This document shows positions 11,166 to 21,974 of a stretch of DNA of 64,000 nt, in pieces. The notes below the pieces were generated by a model. It saw nothing but the letters and a program-made list of their open reading frames with translations, did not search any database and was not told the DNA's origin. The position numbers and the translations under genes are program-made. The DNA comes from Allacma fusca (Eukaryota > Arthropoda > Collembola > Symphypleona > Sminthuridae). The stretch spans positions 39,090,783 to 39,154,782 of the forward strand of contig OX359250.1 in NCBI GenBank assembly GCA_947179485.1. Reading direction: 5' to 3'. Each line of letters opens with the position of its first letter. Within the stretch, counting starts at the first letter, position 1.

Positions 11166-11812
11166 TAAATTCAAACAATAAAACCCAGGAATATTGGTAA
11201 AAGGTCTATAGTCTTTGACAAATATTTATCTGTATGGCCTCTTCCGAGAATGCAAGTTCTCGATACTTGGACACTTGGTTTTATGGGGTTGGGAGTGTGA
11301 GTAGGGATTATTAATTCTGGAGTGAACCGATTTCACAATACCTTTCGATTCAATTACGTGGGAAACAAAAATTATGGCAGTTATGATTCAGATCAGATGA
11401 GGAAGGATCGTGTCGATAAGGTACATGGGACAAAATGTTTAGGTCCCCTCGTTTGAGAATATAATAAATAATAATAGTGTGGGGTTTATACTCCGATATA
11501 CCCGAGGGTTACTTACTACAGAGTTTTCTATACCACATAATTCACATTCTATAACAGACTGCTCCAGTGCACCACAAGTCATTAGCACTAGTTGGAATTA
11601 CGAGGTTGGGGGAGATGACTCAAACATACGAGAGGTCGCTTGGAAATCAAGGATCAGATTCCAATACAGTGGCAGCACCAGCAAGCTAGAAAGAGTTTAT
11701 TGGATTGGGAGCTATGCAACAATGCAACCGAGCGATTTAATATTGTCGCTTTTCTAGAGCTGGACCCAGCCTAGATGGCAATGTAAAACGTCATTCATTC
11801 AGGAATTTATTA
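11166..11812. other. No gene supported
   Basis: Unique sequence between the hAT-like copy and the duplicated segment. A 92-codon open frame (11479-11757, plus) has no recognisable features and I do not call it. The related locus at 44 kb lacks this stretch: there the hAT-like copy ends exactly where the duplicated segment begins. Confidence 0.4.
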
Positions 11813-11881
11813 AGGTGGGAATAATCCCAAAATTCAACCACACAGACTTGGGTTTTATCTTCGAAAAAGGGACCCGTTTTT

Positions 11882-12291
11882 AGGGTGGCGTCAGCCCCCT
11901 AGTAAAATAGCCTTGTCCGTACGTCCGTGTGTCCCTCCGCACGATTACGCAAAAACTACTGAACCGGTTTCAAAGAAATTTTTTATGAGCATTACTTGTA
12001 TCAAAAGTAAGGCTGAGTTCGTATTTGGTTGAAATCGGCCGGATAGTTTTTTCGAAATAAATTCTTGAAATTTTGGAGTTTATGTCAAATGACTATTATC
12101 TCTAAAGCTACTGAATCGATTTTAATGAAACTTTTTGCGAATATTGCTTATGTAAAACGTAATGGTTACTGTCTATTTGGTTGAAATCGGGCGATAGTTT
12201 GTTCGAAAACAATTCTGAAATTTCGAAAAATTTTCCTACTTTGACGGCCGCGACTGACGCCATCCTACGCGAAGCCTCAAATTATCGCGTA
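11882..12291. mobile_element. Insertion of about 410 bp, absent from the paralogous copy
   Basis: The partner at 44.1 kb reads straight from CCCGTTTTT to CAACACCATACTT. Here that junction is interrupted. The insert has related ends TAGGGTGGCGTCAGC and, reversed, TAGGATGGCGTCAGT (to about 12257), followed by about 35 more bases. A short T tract flanks both sides, so the target duplication cannot be read cleanly. It has a GTCCGTACGTCCGTGTGTCC tract. Superfamily unknown. Confidence 0.55.
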
Positions 12292-12580
12292 GCGATGATT
12301 TTTCTACACCATACTTATCACGAGTTGTAGAATTGATGTTACATAAGAATCGTACATTATCTTCGGGAGAGGCGAAGGAGATTTTATTTCGCACAGCGGA
12401 TCCTGTCTTGTAAAGGCCTTTCATTAACCGTGTGTTAATATTTCGAATTATGCTTTCCCTAACAACAGGGTTGATGAACCCCTTTGAGTTCATCATGGAT
12501 TTGTGAATGTATTGAAACCCCTGAAGCAGGTACCTTCTGCGTAAGTAAATATATTAAGTAGTTCTACGGTAGTTGGTAGC

Positions 12581-12958
12581 CAGGGTTGGCAAAAAACCGG
12601 CTTTTATCAGTAAAGGCCAAGCCAGTGGCAAGAAATGGTAACAACCGGTTTTTATTGGACAATGGACTTATTTGGATAGTATTAATTATGGCCATTTTAT
12701 GCCAACCTATACAACAGGTCCGGGCCGGTTAGAACCGGATTTTAACCAATAATAACCAGGCCATTTCTGACCACTTGGCAACCCTGTGTTCATGCATGCG
12801 TAATATTAGCCCAGCCGGTGGTACGTTTGGGTTAAAACTGGTTTTTATTGGGCAGTGGATTTATTTGGATAATATTAATTACGACCATTTTATACCAACC
12901 CAAGAACCGGATTTTAACCAATAACGGCCAGGCCATTTCTTGCCACTTGCCAACCCTG
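12581..12958. mobile_element. Small hAT-like element with ACCGG / TTTTTATTGG words
   Basis: Perfect 8-bp duplication TTGGTAGC (12573-12580, 12959-12966) and inverted termini CAGGGTTGGCAA. The paralogous locus near 44370-44385 reads GTAGTTGGTAGCATATTCC without the insert, a direct empty site. The 378 bp consist of two similar halves: a terminus-like CTTGGCAACCCTG also occurs internally at about 12775-12787, so this may be a tandem dimer of a roughly 200-bp unit. Confidence 0.92.
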
Positions 12959-13202
12959 TTGGTAGCATATTCCCTCCCTGGACATTCCATATTCCATCTA
13001 ATCTGACTTATTCTCTCGAAGGATGACCACCGGAAGGCTGAAATAATAAAAATACGGATTTGCCAGCGATAAATCTATATCAGTTGAAGCGTACTTACTG
13101 TAATAATACTAATTATAAAGTTGATGAATGGCTGATTAGCTCGTGGGCTGATTGTGTGAGAAAAATAAATGCGCATATCAAAAATTTTGAAAGCCATACA
13201 AG

Positions 13203-15380
13203 TAGGCATTAGATGGGTTCGGTTTAACGCGGTTATCCGACCATCGGTTAACCGAAACCGACGGTTCGGTTAGAAAAGTCGTAACCGAATTGAAATAACC
13301 GAACGGTTCGGATACGTCAATGCCTAACCGGATATCGGTTTCGGATCGGTTCGGTTTTAAATATGAATTTATCCGATCGGTTCGGATTAAGTAAATGTAA
13401 CCGCTCGGTTAAACCGACGGATAACCGATTTTGAATTTCGCTCCTAAAATTTTTAGGAAATCGTAATCGAGAACGGCTGTAGCATGTGTGAGTGTGCTTT
13501 TACAAACACTCACCTCAATTATGACACTTTCAGTGGCACTACACACACACATACACACTCACAAATTAGGGGGTAACCGGAAGGAGGATGAGGAGATGTT
13601 GATGATGGTGGGGATGGTGATGAGGATGATGACGCCAGGACCTGGAATAAAATAAAATAAAAATATAGGTCATGAGGCAAATGTAAACAAGCCGTTTTCA
13701 ATTCCTCTCCTTTTTTTCCCTCCCTTCATTATTTAAAACATGCCCTTATCCCTAAAATTAAAATAATAAAATATTAAAAACCTTACCTTATTATGTACCT
13801 ACCTGTAAGTCCCCCGTCCCTAAAATAGTATAAATAGGGCAGCTCCTCCAAATGTCAAGGCAGACTTGTACCTTCCGACGAAGTCTCCTTCCGTGAGTAG
13901 CTCACGGCGAATCCTCCGAGGAACCCTCGGCACTGTTTCCGTATAATAACGGCTAAGTTAAAACCTTTTACCTTCCCGCCTATTAAGCCTTATCCTTGAC
14001 ATAAAGCCCTGCTCCAATCCTGGTCCAGTCCTGGTCCGCTGGCAAATATTTTGAATTGTCCAGTCGGTATTTTTGTCCATGTTAAAAAACATAGTAATTT
14101 TTTTTTGTCCTAAATATTTTTTTTTGAAATATTAATATTTTTTGAAAATAATTTTCATAATTATACCTACCTGTGTCCGGATCCATCCTGGTTTTGTGTG
14201 GTACCTTTTGCTGAATGTAAGCCTTATTTTTATTATTATTTTTGTGAGTTTATTTTTGTGTGAGTCACTGGGTCAAACAAACCTCGCCCCTACCATATAT
14301 CTTTTTGGGCATCCTTAATTCCTTCGCTAAATTAAAGGAAAAATTTGTGTCCGGTATTAAATGGGCCTGGCTCCTTAAAATTAATTCCTTTAAACCCTTC
14401 TAAATTAAGTACAGGGTACCCCCTTTCGATTTAGCCCCTTAATTATATTTATTTAGGGTTCCAACTTTAATTTAATTAATTAATTAATTGAAGTAGTTAG
14501 CTACGTAAGCCGACACCGCCAAAATTTATTTTTGAGTAAATTATATATATGTACCTACATGAGGCCAGTACCATTTACCCAGAGTAATTAGTTATGTATG
14601 CCGAGACATGCTAAATTTTTAGAGTAGTTAATCGTGTATGCCGGTGAGTGCATAATTTATTTTCCCTTTCGAGATTAAATAATAACCCTCGTGAGTCCCC
14701 TCACAGCATGAATTTCTGGAGACAAACGATTGTTTCATTATGCATCTGCTATACATTTAGAAAGCACAACGCATGGACCACGAGCAGGCATACATTTTTT
14801 CACCACATCGCAATTATTTCAAACAGCATTATTTAATTTTTAGCTTAAATTAAATAAGTGCATTAATACTGCAACTAATATGCCATCAGTGGAAACCTCC
14901 GACTCCGTAATAAGGGCAGAAACTACCGGGAGCAATGAGCAAAAGATGAAAAGTGAGGTTTGGGACCATTTGGCCTTACTGGAGATTTGGTCCTTAGGCT
15001 TTTAGTGGTCATTTGAAGTTAAATAATAGATCGAATTTGATAAAAATTAGTGTAATAATTGTTTAAAGTTTGTTTTGTTAAAGTTTGAACGACATTTTTT
15101 TAAATAAAGATTTTCAGAAAAGGTTTTAATAAATATTTATCTATTTCGAATGAAGTTTTCGCTGGTAAAATGTGCAATATTGTTTCGGTTATTCGGATAA
15201 CCGACAAACGGTTCGGTTATGAAAATCATCCGAACCGATGTATGGCGGTTCGGTTCCGGATAGGAGAAATTTTTTATCCGAACAAAACGGTTCGGTTCGG
15301 ATTTTGACAAAAAATTAACCGGAAACTTCGGTTCGGTTACGGTTCGGATTTGTGTTTTATCCGAACCGATCTCATGCTTA
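13203..15380. mobile_element. hAT-like element with CGGTTCGG word arms, 2.2 kb
   Basis: Perfect 8-bp duplication CATACAAG (13195-13202, 15381-15388). Termini TAGGCATTAGATGGGTTCGG and, reversed from the right, TAAGCATGAGATCGGTTCGG match at 17 of 20 bases. Arms of about 200 bp are made of CGGTTCGG/CCGAACCG words. The paralogous locus near 44613-44640 has one CATACAAG and no insert. The interior is non-coding as far as I can see. It includes a TATAAATAGGGC promoter-like stretch near 13830 and a tandem repeat near 14493-14665, so it may have carried along foreign DNA. Confidence 0.92.
14493..14665. repeat. Degenerate tandem repeat, about 55-65-bp unit, three copies
   Basis: Phrases of the form GTAGTTAGCTACGTAAGCCGA, GTAATTAGTTATGTATGCCGA and GTAGTTAATCGTGTATGCCG follow one another inside the CGGTTCGG element. 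No function can be assigned. Confidence 0.5.
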
Positions 15381-15462
15381 CATACAAGTTGTACTAAACT
15401 AAGGTTTTAAACTTAATTGATTAGTCAATCGAATTCTGTTTTTTCAAAATGCGAATGTTTTT

Positions 15463-16005
15463 TGCCGACGAAGTATTTCTAAATGCTTGAGCTTGGAATC
15501 AAACAATTGGAATTAAGAAGTTTTTCTTTTCTTCTATAAAAAAAGGCAACTTAGTCTTACTCCAGTTTGAATCTGACCTCCTCATACATACAAAATTATT
15601 TCAATAATTTCTGAAATTTTGAAATCCGGCCCGCTTTATTTTTGAAATTAAAAATATGTTCCTGATTAGTCTCGTGTTCATTGCTTAAATTAGTGGTGGT
15701 GTGTGCACGCACGAGACCGCATTAGTCATTTTTCCTAAATACCTATTTATCTGAATTGAACAGGGTCAGGTTTGCTTAAATCATATGCTTCCACTCTCAA
15801 CTCTACCAAAAATACGTAATGGCATCAACAAAGTAGTATTCAATACCAATTCGTAAATGACTTCATACCTATAGTCAAAAATCTCATTGACCTAGGTTGA
15901 CATTTGTGGTCCGAAAATGAAGTAATGTCAGGACGCTTCAGGATTTACGAATTGCTGAATTGCTCATTAACATTTAATTACACATTACTTTTCATTGCAG
16001 TTTGT
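15463..16005. repeat. Dispersed repeat, copy 2 of 3
   Basis: It matches 7533-7915 and, over a longer 3' extent (through TTTTCATTGCAGTTTGT), the copy at 45986-46464. In both this locus and the 46-kb locus it sits between the two duplicated segments, so the larger duplication includes it. Confidence 0.75.
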
Positions 16006-16627
16006 TCTTTTACGAAGATGCTTTTTTTACTGATTCGCAAAAAGTAGAATTTTCAACTTTTGAAAAATTCGTTGCGGAAAAAAACGCAAAGCGTAGATAT
16101 GCACTTACCCCCCATGAAAAAAAAAAGATTTGAGGATAACTTCTACACTCTTTGACCAAATCCTAATATTAAGGGTTTAAAGTCAATGACCGAATTTGCA
16201 CAACCTCCAATGTTTAACTCACCTCTTCAGCATGTATAGTTTACGAGATCTGAAGCTGTTTATACCCAAGTTTTCCCTTGAGTCTACGGAATTGCCTGTC
16301 CTAATACATTGCAGTTTTTTTAAAGGTCTTCCCCCACAACAACTTTAATAAAAATTTACACATATGTCTGTCGAATTATTGTAAGCTAGTGTGCAAAAGC
16401 TTATGATGTGCGACCAAGGGCTTGGATCCTTAAAAATAATTTGTTTAAAAATGCAAACTATGGTTGTCATAATCATAACCTTCAATATTCGAAACGCAAC
16501 TTCAAGTCTTTCCAATATTAACAACTAATTAAATTATTTGAACTTCATGAACATTTTAATAATGTATTACTATTATATATTATGGACTCAAAATCAAGAA
16601 AATTTTGAAAACCATTGAATAAAAAAT

Positions 16628-16901
16628 GGTGTTTTAAAAAAACAAAAACGAAGATGCTATTACGGTTCTAAAAAGTGAAAAACTAGCATTTGATATGGGA
16701 GGAAGTAGAGCAATAATGAACGAAACAAAGCATCTTGGGTGCAAACACTTATGTACTTATACATAATATATTATTAGGTAGCATCCGATATGCTTTGTTT
16801 CTATCATTATTGCTCTAATTCCTCCCATATCAAATGCTAGTTTTTCACTTTTTAGAACCGTAAAAGCATCTTCGTTTTTGTTTTTTTAAAACATCATTTT
16901 T
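16628..16901. repeat. Foldback element with arms of about 105 bp
   Basis: Left arm about 16628-16735 and right arm about 16787-16901 are near-perfect reverse complements, sharing GAAAAACTAGCATTTGATAT and AACGAAGATGC, around a loop of about 50 bp. It lies in an 880-bp block (16006-16896) absent from the paralogous locus at 46.47 kb. No coding capacity. Confidence 0.85.
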
Positions 16902-17490
16902 AGTTCTCAGATGACATAATTTTTGCTAATTACGTTAAGAATTATGGGCATGGCTGATACTTAAAACTTTTCCACGGTGTAAAAATCTTCCGGCGGAGTT
17001 TTTTCCTAACACGGTAGAAGAAATACATCGTGCGAAATCATCAGATAAACATTTGATTATTTTGTCATAGAGTTTTGAGAAAAATTGTAGAAAATTCTTG
17101 CTTGCATAAGTATGAGATGCGGCCACTTGTACCGAGTGCTAAGAAACGTTTCAGTTTCACTTACCCTATCTCATGCTTAAACTTTACTACACGTGGTTCA
17201 ACATCATATAAAAATGCTATTTCCCAGCGTGCTCAACTGCTGTCAAAAATACGAGAAGTCAATTGTAAAAACACAAATAAAATAACAACAGCAAAAAAGT
17301 TGCACTATATTACATTGGATTGTTTATTCCTTGCCAGTATTAAAATTGCAAATGACATCAAGAATTTTAAACAAAAGGTCAACTTTTTTGTGGAAACCCC
17401 TTGGAATAGTTTAAATGGAGTTAGTTCTGCAACAACTGCAATAAGTTATCTGGCTTTTGTTAACTTTAACAGTAGTCCCAGTTTTGACCA
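16897..17490 (+). repeat. Duplicated segment with conserved open frame, left copy
   Basis: It matches 46481-47050 almost base for base. Both copies keep an open plus-strand frame: here 17075-17704 (209 codons), there 46665-47027. It contains LHKYEMR, FSFTYPISCLNFTTRGS and NDIKNFKQKVNFF. I do not recognise it. The last 80 codons here lie outside the shared part and include a Cys cluster (ECYRCKRYKCSC). It may be an exon of a duplicated gene or of an old element; the shared upstream non-coding sequence argues for a plain segmental copy. Confidence 0.6.
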
Positions 17491-18815
17491 TAGCTTGGCC
17501 GACATGCCACTGGACACATTTTATCCAGGGCCGCGGGGTCACTTCCAATCACTACTATGCGTTGCACATATTCCTTACTTTGAGGACGCTTCGTGGGAAA
17601 CTGAATGCTATCGTTGTAAACGTTACAAGTGTAGCTGTCATGGGTTAAAATTTTATTCTTGTGCGTTCCATATACAACGTGAGAAAGAATTTTTTGATCA
17701 TTAAGTCTACGTTGTTTCCATACGCGCTACAATTATCAAAAGGTATATGTAAATCTACCTGCTAAACACTGTGTTGCAACAAATGCAGTACGATCGATTG
17801 TAACTTTGTTCAAGCATAAAACAACATTACTTGCATCACGTGGAAGTTGATCTCCTGAGCGACGTCGAGACACAATTTATAATTATCAGCACCCCACATC
17901 CCCCCATGATTCTTGATAAATGCCATGGGTGATCTCTCATTCCATGAATTGGGTATCCAGATTCCTCCCATTGGTCCACATCATCCTTTTCTCTCTGACT
18001 CAAACGACTGTCCAGGTCACGGGAAGCAAACATTTTTACTGTAGGATCTCCCATTGGCATTGACCTCCATAGCATTGGATCTACACTTTCTACCTCGGCT
18101 GCTAATGTACACAAATTTTCGAAATTCACTCAGTAGCCATTGGTTTTTCAAATATTGTGAGAATCTATACTCCGTTTCATTTGAAATTACTGCGTACTCA
18201 CATCATAACAACAGCATCATTATTATTTATTAGAGAATATTTTAATATTATAGATTACTGAAAATCTTTCCTGCCACTGAGGGGTTGTATTGTATACAGC
18301 TTAGAAAGAAATTTGCAGAAATCTTTAAAATCTAAATTCTTTTTCCAAATCACAAATGTTATTGAAGTGAAATTCGTGCCAATTGTCTCGAGTGATTACC
18401 AAATATGTGCAATCCACGAATGTCACAAAAGAAGAGTTTTTCATCGGCACACACCACGTCACAAACTTCGGGAGTGTATGATGCATTTGTGTACACCCGC
18501 ATTATCCAACCAGGGTATATTTTTTTCATTACTTTCAGATTTGGCAAAATCCCGTCAAAGTAGCTTTTCTTAGTTGCCCTAACTGATTCTGGTTTAGAAT
18601 AAAACGAGAACGTTATGACATGTTGGTTAGTTCCCGCTAGAGTGGCTTCGTCACTGCATTTCGATTCCACAAAACTATTTTTGTCTATTGTCTTCCTGCA
18701 ACAAGACAGAATATTTGCAACCACACTGCATTATAGAATCTACGAAAATTACAGTAGTAAACATATTGAGAACCAACTGGTGAAATCCTGTGCAGTTACA
18801 GATAGCCCTTGGGTT

Positions 18816-20094
18816 CAGAGCTGCGCTCAAGTTCAAGTAGTACTTGACAAGTATCAAGTCAAGTCAAGTTCGGAGCAAGTTCGGGATCATCAGCGTTTCT
18901 ACTTGGTTGAATCGGGTCAAGTTCAAGTATTTGCTGGATCCGAACTTGGATTTCAAGTCGGTTCTGTTCCAAGTACAAGTCCACAGAATTGACTTGAACT
19001 AAGGATCAAGTTCAAGTTCGGGTCTGGGCATGGGTTTTACTTGAACCCGAACTTGATCTTTCAAGTACCAATTCAAGTATCCTAGTTCCAACTTTTGCTT
19101 CCTTTGTGCGTTCTTCTAACTCGGTTTTTCGCACTTCTGCAAAACGCATTCTAGAAACTAGTGATGCCCATGGTCTGGTTTGATCCATATTTTATGAAAC
19201 TGGTCTGATCCAGTCGTTCGGACCAGACCAGACCAAGGACCATGCTCCGGATTATGGTCCAGAAAACCATTGAGAGCAATTAACTAATAACATTTTATCC
19301 CGTCAAATTCTTCTTTTATCTCCGGAAATGTCCGTTTTAATTTGTTCCATGGGATTTCGTTAACTCAAATTTTTATTTTGCGTACGTTTCAGACCATGGC
19401 CCTGTGGTCAGGTCTGGTCTGGTCCTGAAACTCAACCAATTGTATCTGGTGTCGTCCAAGTGTTGAATCAGAGCGGTACGGTCTGATTAGACCATACAAA
19501 TCTGGGACCAGACCAATAGCGGACCATTATAAACGGTCCGGACCAGACCATTGACATCCCCACTAGAAACCATGGCTGCAGAGATATGCACAGAAGCTGG
19601 AGCTCACTTTCGTTTGGAGTTATTGTTGTGTATTCTGTAAATCGTCGTGCTTAAAACTATTCTTCTAATTTTTCATTATTTTTGAAAAACTATTGAAGTA
19701 AATTGTCCGGTGAGACTGTAACACGAGGAAAAACCATGAGTGAACCCGAATCTGAATTTAAAAAAGACGACGGAAATTGAAAATCTTAGCTCCAACCGTT
19801 GGATTGTTTTTGCTACTTCATACTACAAAGTTGTAAGGTTCAAGTACTTGAAATCCAAGTTCGGGTTCAAGTCAATTCCAAGTTCGGTTCGCAAGATTTA
19901 TGGACCCGAAATTCAAGTATCAGATCAAGTTCGGGTTTTGGAAAGATTACTTGCAAGATATGACTTGGTATGGCAAGTAATTCCTGGGACCCGAAACGCC
20001 AAGTTCGGGTACTGACAAATATCTACTTGAAAGTTCAAGTGCAGGTCAAGTTCAAGTTCGGATCCTCAAAATACTTGACCCGAACGCAGCTCTG
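18816..20094. mobile_element. hAT-like element with CAAGTTC word arms
   Basis: Perfect 8-bp duplication CTTGGGTT (18808-18815, 20095-20102). Termini are CAGAGCTGCGCTCAAGTT and, reversed, CAGAGCTGCGTTCGGGTC. The left arm (to about 19090) and right arm (from about 19835) consist of CAAGTTCAAGT / GTTCGGGT words. It lies in the coding exon of the minus-strand glycosyltransferase-like gene and itself carries the element at 19159-19562. Confidence 0.93.
19159..19562. mobile_element. hAT-like element with GGTCTGGTCC words, nested
   Basis: Perfect 8-bp duplication CTAGAAAC (19151-19158, 19563-19570). Ends TAGTGATGCCCATGGTCTGG and, reversed, TGGGGATGTCAATGGTCTGG agree at 16 of 20 bases. Nearly the whole 404 bp is GGTCTGG/CCAGACC words with an AT-rich centre. 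It inserted into the CAAGTTC element, so it is the younger of the two. Confidence 0.92.
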
Positions 20095-20437
20095 CTTGGG
20101 TTGTGGCTTAGTCGCGCCAAAATTTCTGCAAAAGTATGAGATTTATGTTCAATGGCATATGTACACACACACACCATAAAGGCACATAAGAGTTTATTAA
20201 ATTTTAGAAACCTTGATTGGAAACGGTTGCGGGCCGGAAGCTGTTGTTGCATCGTTCTTGTTTGTATTTTTGGATGGGCAATGGGAATCGGCTCTTAGGA
20301 GCTTTGAGAACAGTAATCAATTCGAGAAACGGAAAGTTTAACCCTAGAATAATGTACAAAATCAAAAGTAGGAATATTACCACTAAAAATGCTTTACTTG
20401 AAATAACTGTGAACATTTCCCCGAACTTTTGAGGCAC

Positions 20438-21618
20438 GGAAATCCTATTGGTTGGTTGTTGGATCGAGTCTTTAACTGACTATCTACAAATGTTTCATTG
20501 CTTCGCATCTTGTACAATTTTATACTTTTTGAAAGTTACGTCAAGAGTATACCGAAATATTATACTACATAGAGCGGCTCGCTATATAGTGGAATGAGTT
20601 CGCCATTGCATTGGTAGAGTTCCAATTTAAAGTGTGCACTGTATTCATCAGTGCTGCCCTATTCTATTCCGAATACAATAGGAAACTAGGGAATTGAATA
20701 GAATTGCAGGGTATTTAGGTGAAAATGAATAGAATATTGTTGAATAGCCGTTGACCCAATATCAATGGACTAGAATAGACTAGAATATGCCAACGCCAAC
20801 ATCTAAAAACACAAGAATAGATTAGAATAGAGTATGAAATTCGGATCAGACCCTATTCAAAGATCCGGCATTCCTATCAACTTGTTGAAGAGTTACGATG
20901 ACAGCACAACACGTGAAAGTCTCTGCAGAACTTCCATTTTCCGTTCCCATCCCATAAGTATTTTCATTGATTGGGGGCATCGTGATTAAATTTCAAGCTA
21001 AAATTAAAAAAATGGAATTCAAAATAATGATAATAATAATAATTTTAGTCTCATGAATTGAGACACGCGAGACGTACTGAAATATCAGGTAGGATTAAAA
21101 AATAAATTATAAAGATATTTACATTGATTCACACAAAACATGCATCGAATTCATCGCATAATGAAACTTACCTTGCTGAAAAAATAAGGTCCAGACAGAA
21201 GTAGCCCTACAATTATTGAATATGTCCAAAATGTCTACCCTACGCGGATTGTGCCAAAAATGTCTTGGCATTTTCCAGGGGTCGGATTTTTGTAAATCTC
21301 CCTGGAAGATTATTTCTGAATTTCCCTGCTGAATCAAATGTTTCTGCTGGGAGGTCCTCAACAATTTCAAAAATCCCTGCTGAAAAAAAGGTTAAAGATT
21401 TTCAAAATCCCTGTTGGAATCCCCCTTCCTATGTTAAATCGAATAATCGGAACCGCTTATCGGGCATACCATTATTGGCTGTGCTGTAGCATCGTGCGAC
21501 ATTTTTTGTTTTTTTGTTGAAGTTTTGTATTGTCGAATTATCTTGAAAGTGCGCATGAAATATTTAATCTACAACATGCTTTGTAACAAAACAATATATT
21601 TTTGTTATTAAGTATAAA
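20438..21618. other. No gene seen
   Basis: Upstream region of the glycosyltransferase-like gene on the minus strand and of a small plus-strand frame at 21619. It contains the AATAGAATAG island (separate entry) and otherwise AT-rich sequence without supported features. Confidence 0.4.
20649..20876. repeat. Island of AATAGAATAG / CTATTC words
   Basis: Low-complexity stretch with ends CAGTGCTGCCC and, reversed, TAGGAATGCC. It resembles the word-armed hAT-like elements in architecture, but flanking 8-mers (GTATTCAT, TCAACTTG) do not match, so transposon status is unproven. Confidence 0.35.
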
Positions 21619-21966
21619 ATGAGTGGAGCTGGTAGGAAAACTCGACGTATACACGAAACCTACAAAAACTTGCGAACTGTAGCAATTCATATTCCTGATT
21701 CCAGTACACCTAGCACAACCTATAACTCCGGCGGCTCTTTAGGAGTTATATTTAAAAAAAGTTCTCGACACGAACATCCTCCGTTGGTGGTAAAACGTAA
21801 AAAACGATTCGAAAATCTGCAGCACAATCAGTGGAAACAAAATCTGAAGCGAAAGTTCTCGATTTTAAACAAAGTACTTGTCCTCACCCCGGAACTAATT
21901 ATCAACTATGCGTTTATCAACAACAGCCCGCAAATATTACAACAAAAGCTAAAGCCCGAAAAGTAA
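21619..21966 (+). CDS. Hypothetical basic protein, 115 aa
   Basis: An ATG-initiated frame, MSGAGRKTRRIHETYKNL, with a strongly basic middle (VVKRKKRF, KRKFS) and no signal peptide or membrane segment. The stop lies just before a donor-like GTAAGT and the terminal repeat of the element at 21975, so the true 3' end may have been altered by that insertion. No family recognised; it may be a spurious frame. Confidence 0.25.
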   Translation: MSGAGRKTRRIHETYKNLRTVAIHIPDSSTPSTTYNSGGSLGVIFKKSSRHEHPPLVVKRKKRFENLQHNQWKQNLKRKFSILNKVLVLTPELIINYAFINNSPQILQQKLKPEK

Positions 21967-21974
21967 TGTAAGTA

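Larger units (their letters stand above)
11813..13202. repeat. Duplicated segment, left copy (partner at 44061-44640)
   Basis: From GGAATAATCCCAAAATTC onward the sequence matches 44061-44640 closely, apart from an insertion of about 410 bp (near 11882-12291) and the element at 12581-12958. Both copies keep a minus-strand reading frame (12303-12496 here) containing MKGLYKTGSAVRNKISF and SPEDNVRF, and a plus-strand frame with YCNNTNYKVDEWLI. These look like pieces of a gene or older mobile element that I cannot name. The match resumes at 15381 after the element at 13203. Confidence 0.8.
17836..20437 (-). pseudogene. Type II glycosyltransferase-like gene, coding exon split by a hAT-like insertion
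   Basis: Exon a (20437-20212) starts MPQKFGEMF and carries one membrane segment (AFLVVIFLLLILYIILGL), a Golgi-type signal anchor. Exon b starts after TTTTGCAG at 20125 and ends at 18800. It is cut by the 1279-bp element at 18816-20094, with its 8-bp duplication inside the exon. Exon c (18695-18400) has IYPGWIMRVYTN. Exon d (18128 to about 17880) has MLWRSMPMGDPTVKMF, SRDLDSRLS and MRDHPWH, as in a widespread family of putative animal glycosyltransferases; the Asp-Leu-Asp would be the metal-binding motif. Phases agree b/c and c/d but not a/b, and the expected GGxWG end is altered (IMGGCGVL) with nothing recognisable beyond. Insertion, phase break and 3' loss suggest a dead copy. Confidence 0.65.

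Noticed and set aside
20649-20876. hAT-like element built of AATAGAATAG words
   Set aside because: Architecture fits, but flanking 8-mers do not match, so it is kept only as a low-complexity repeat.
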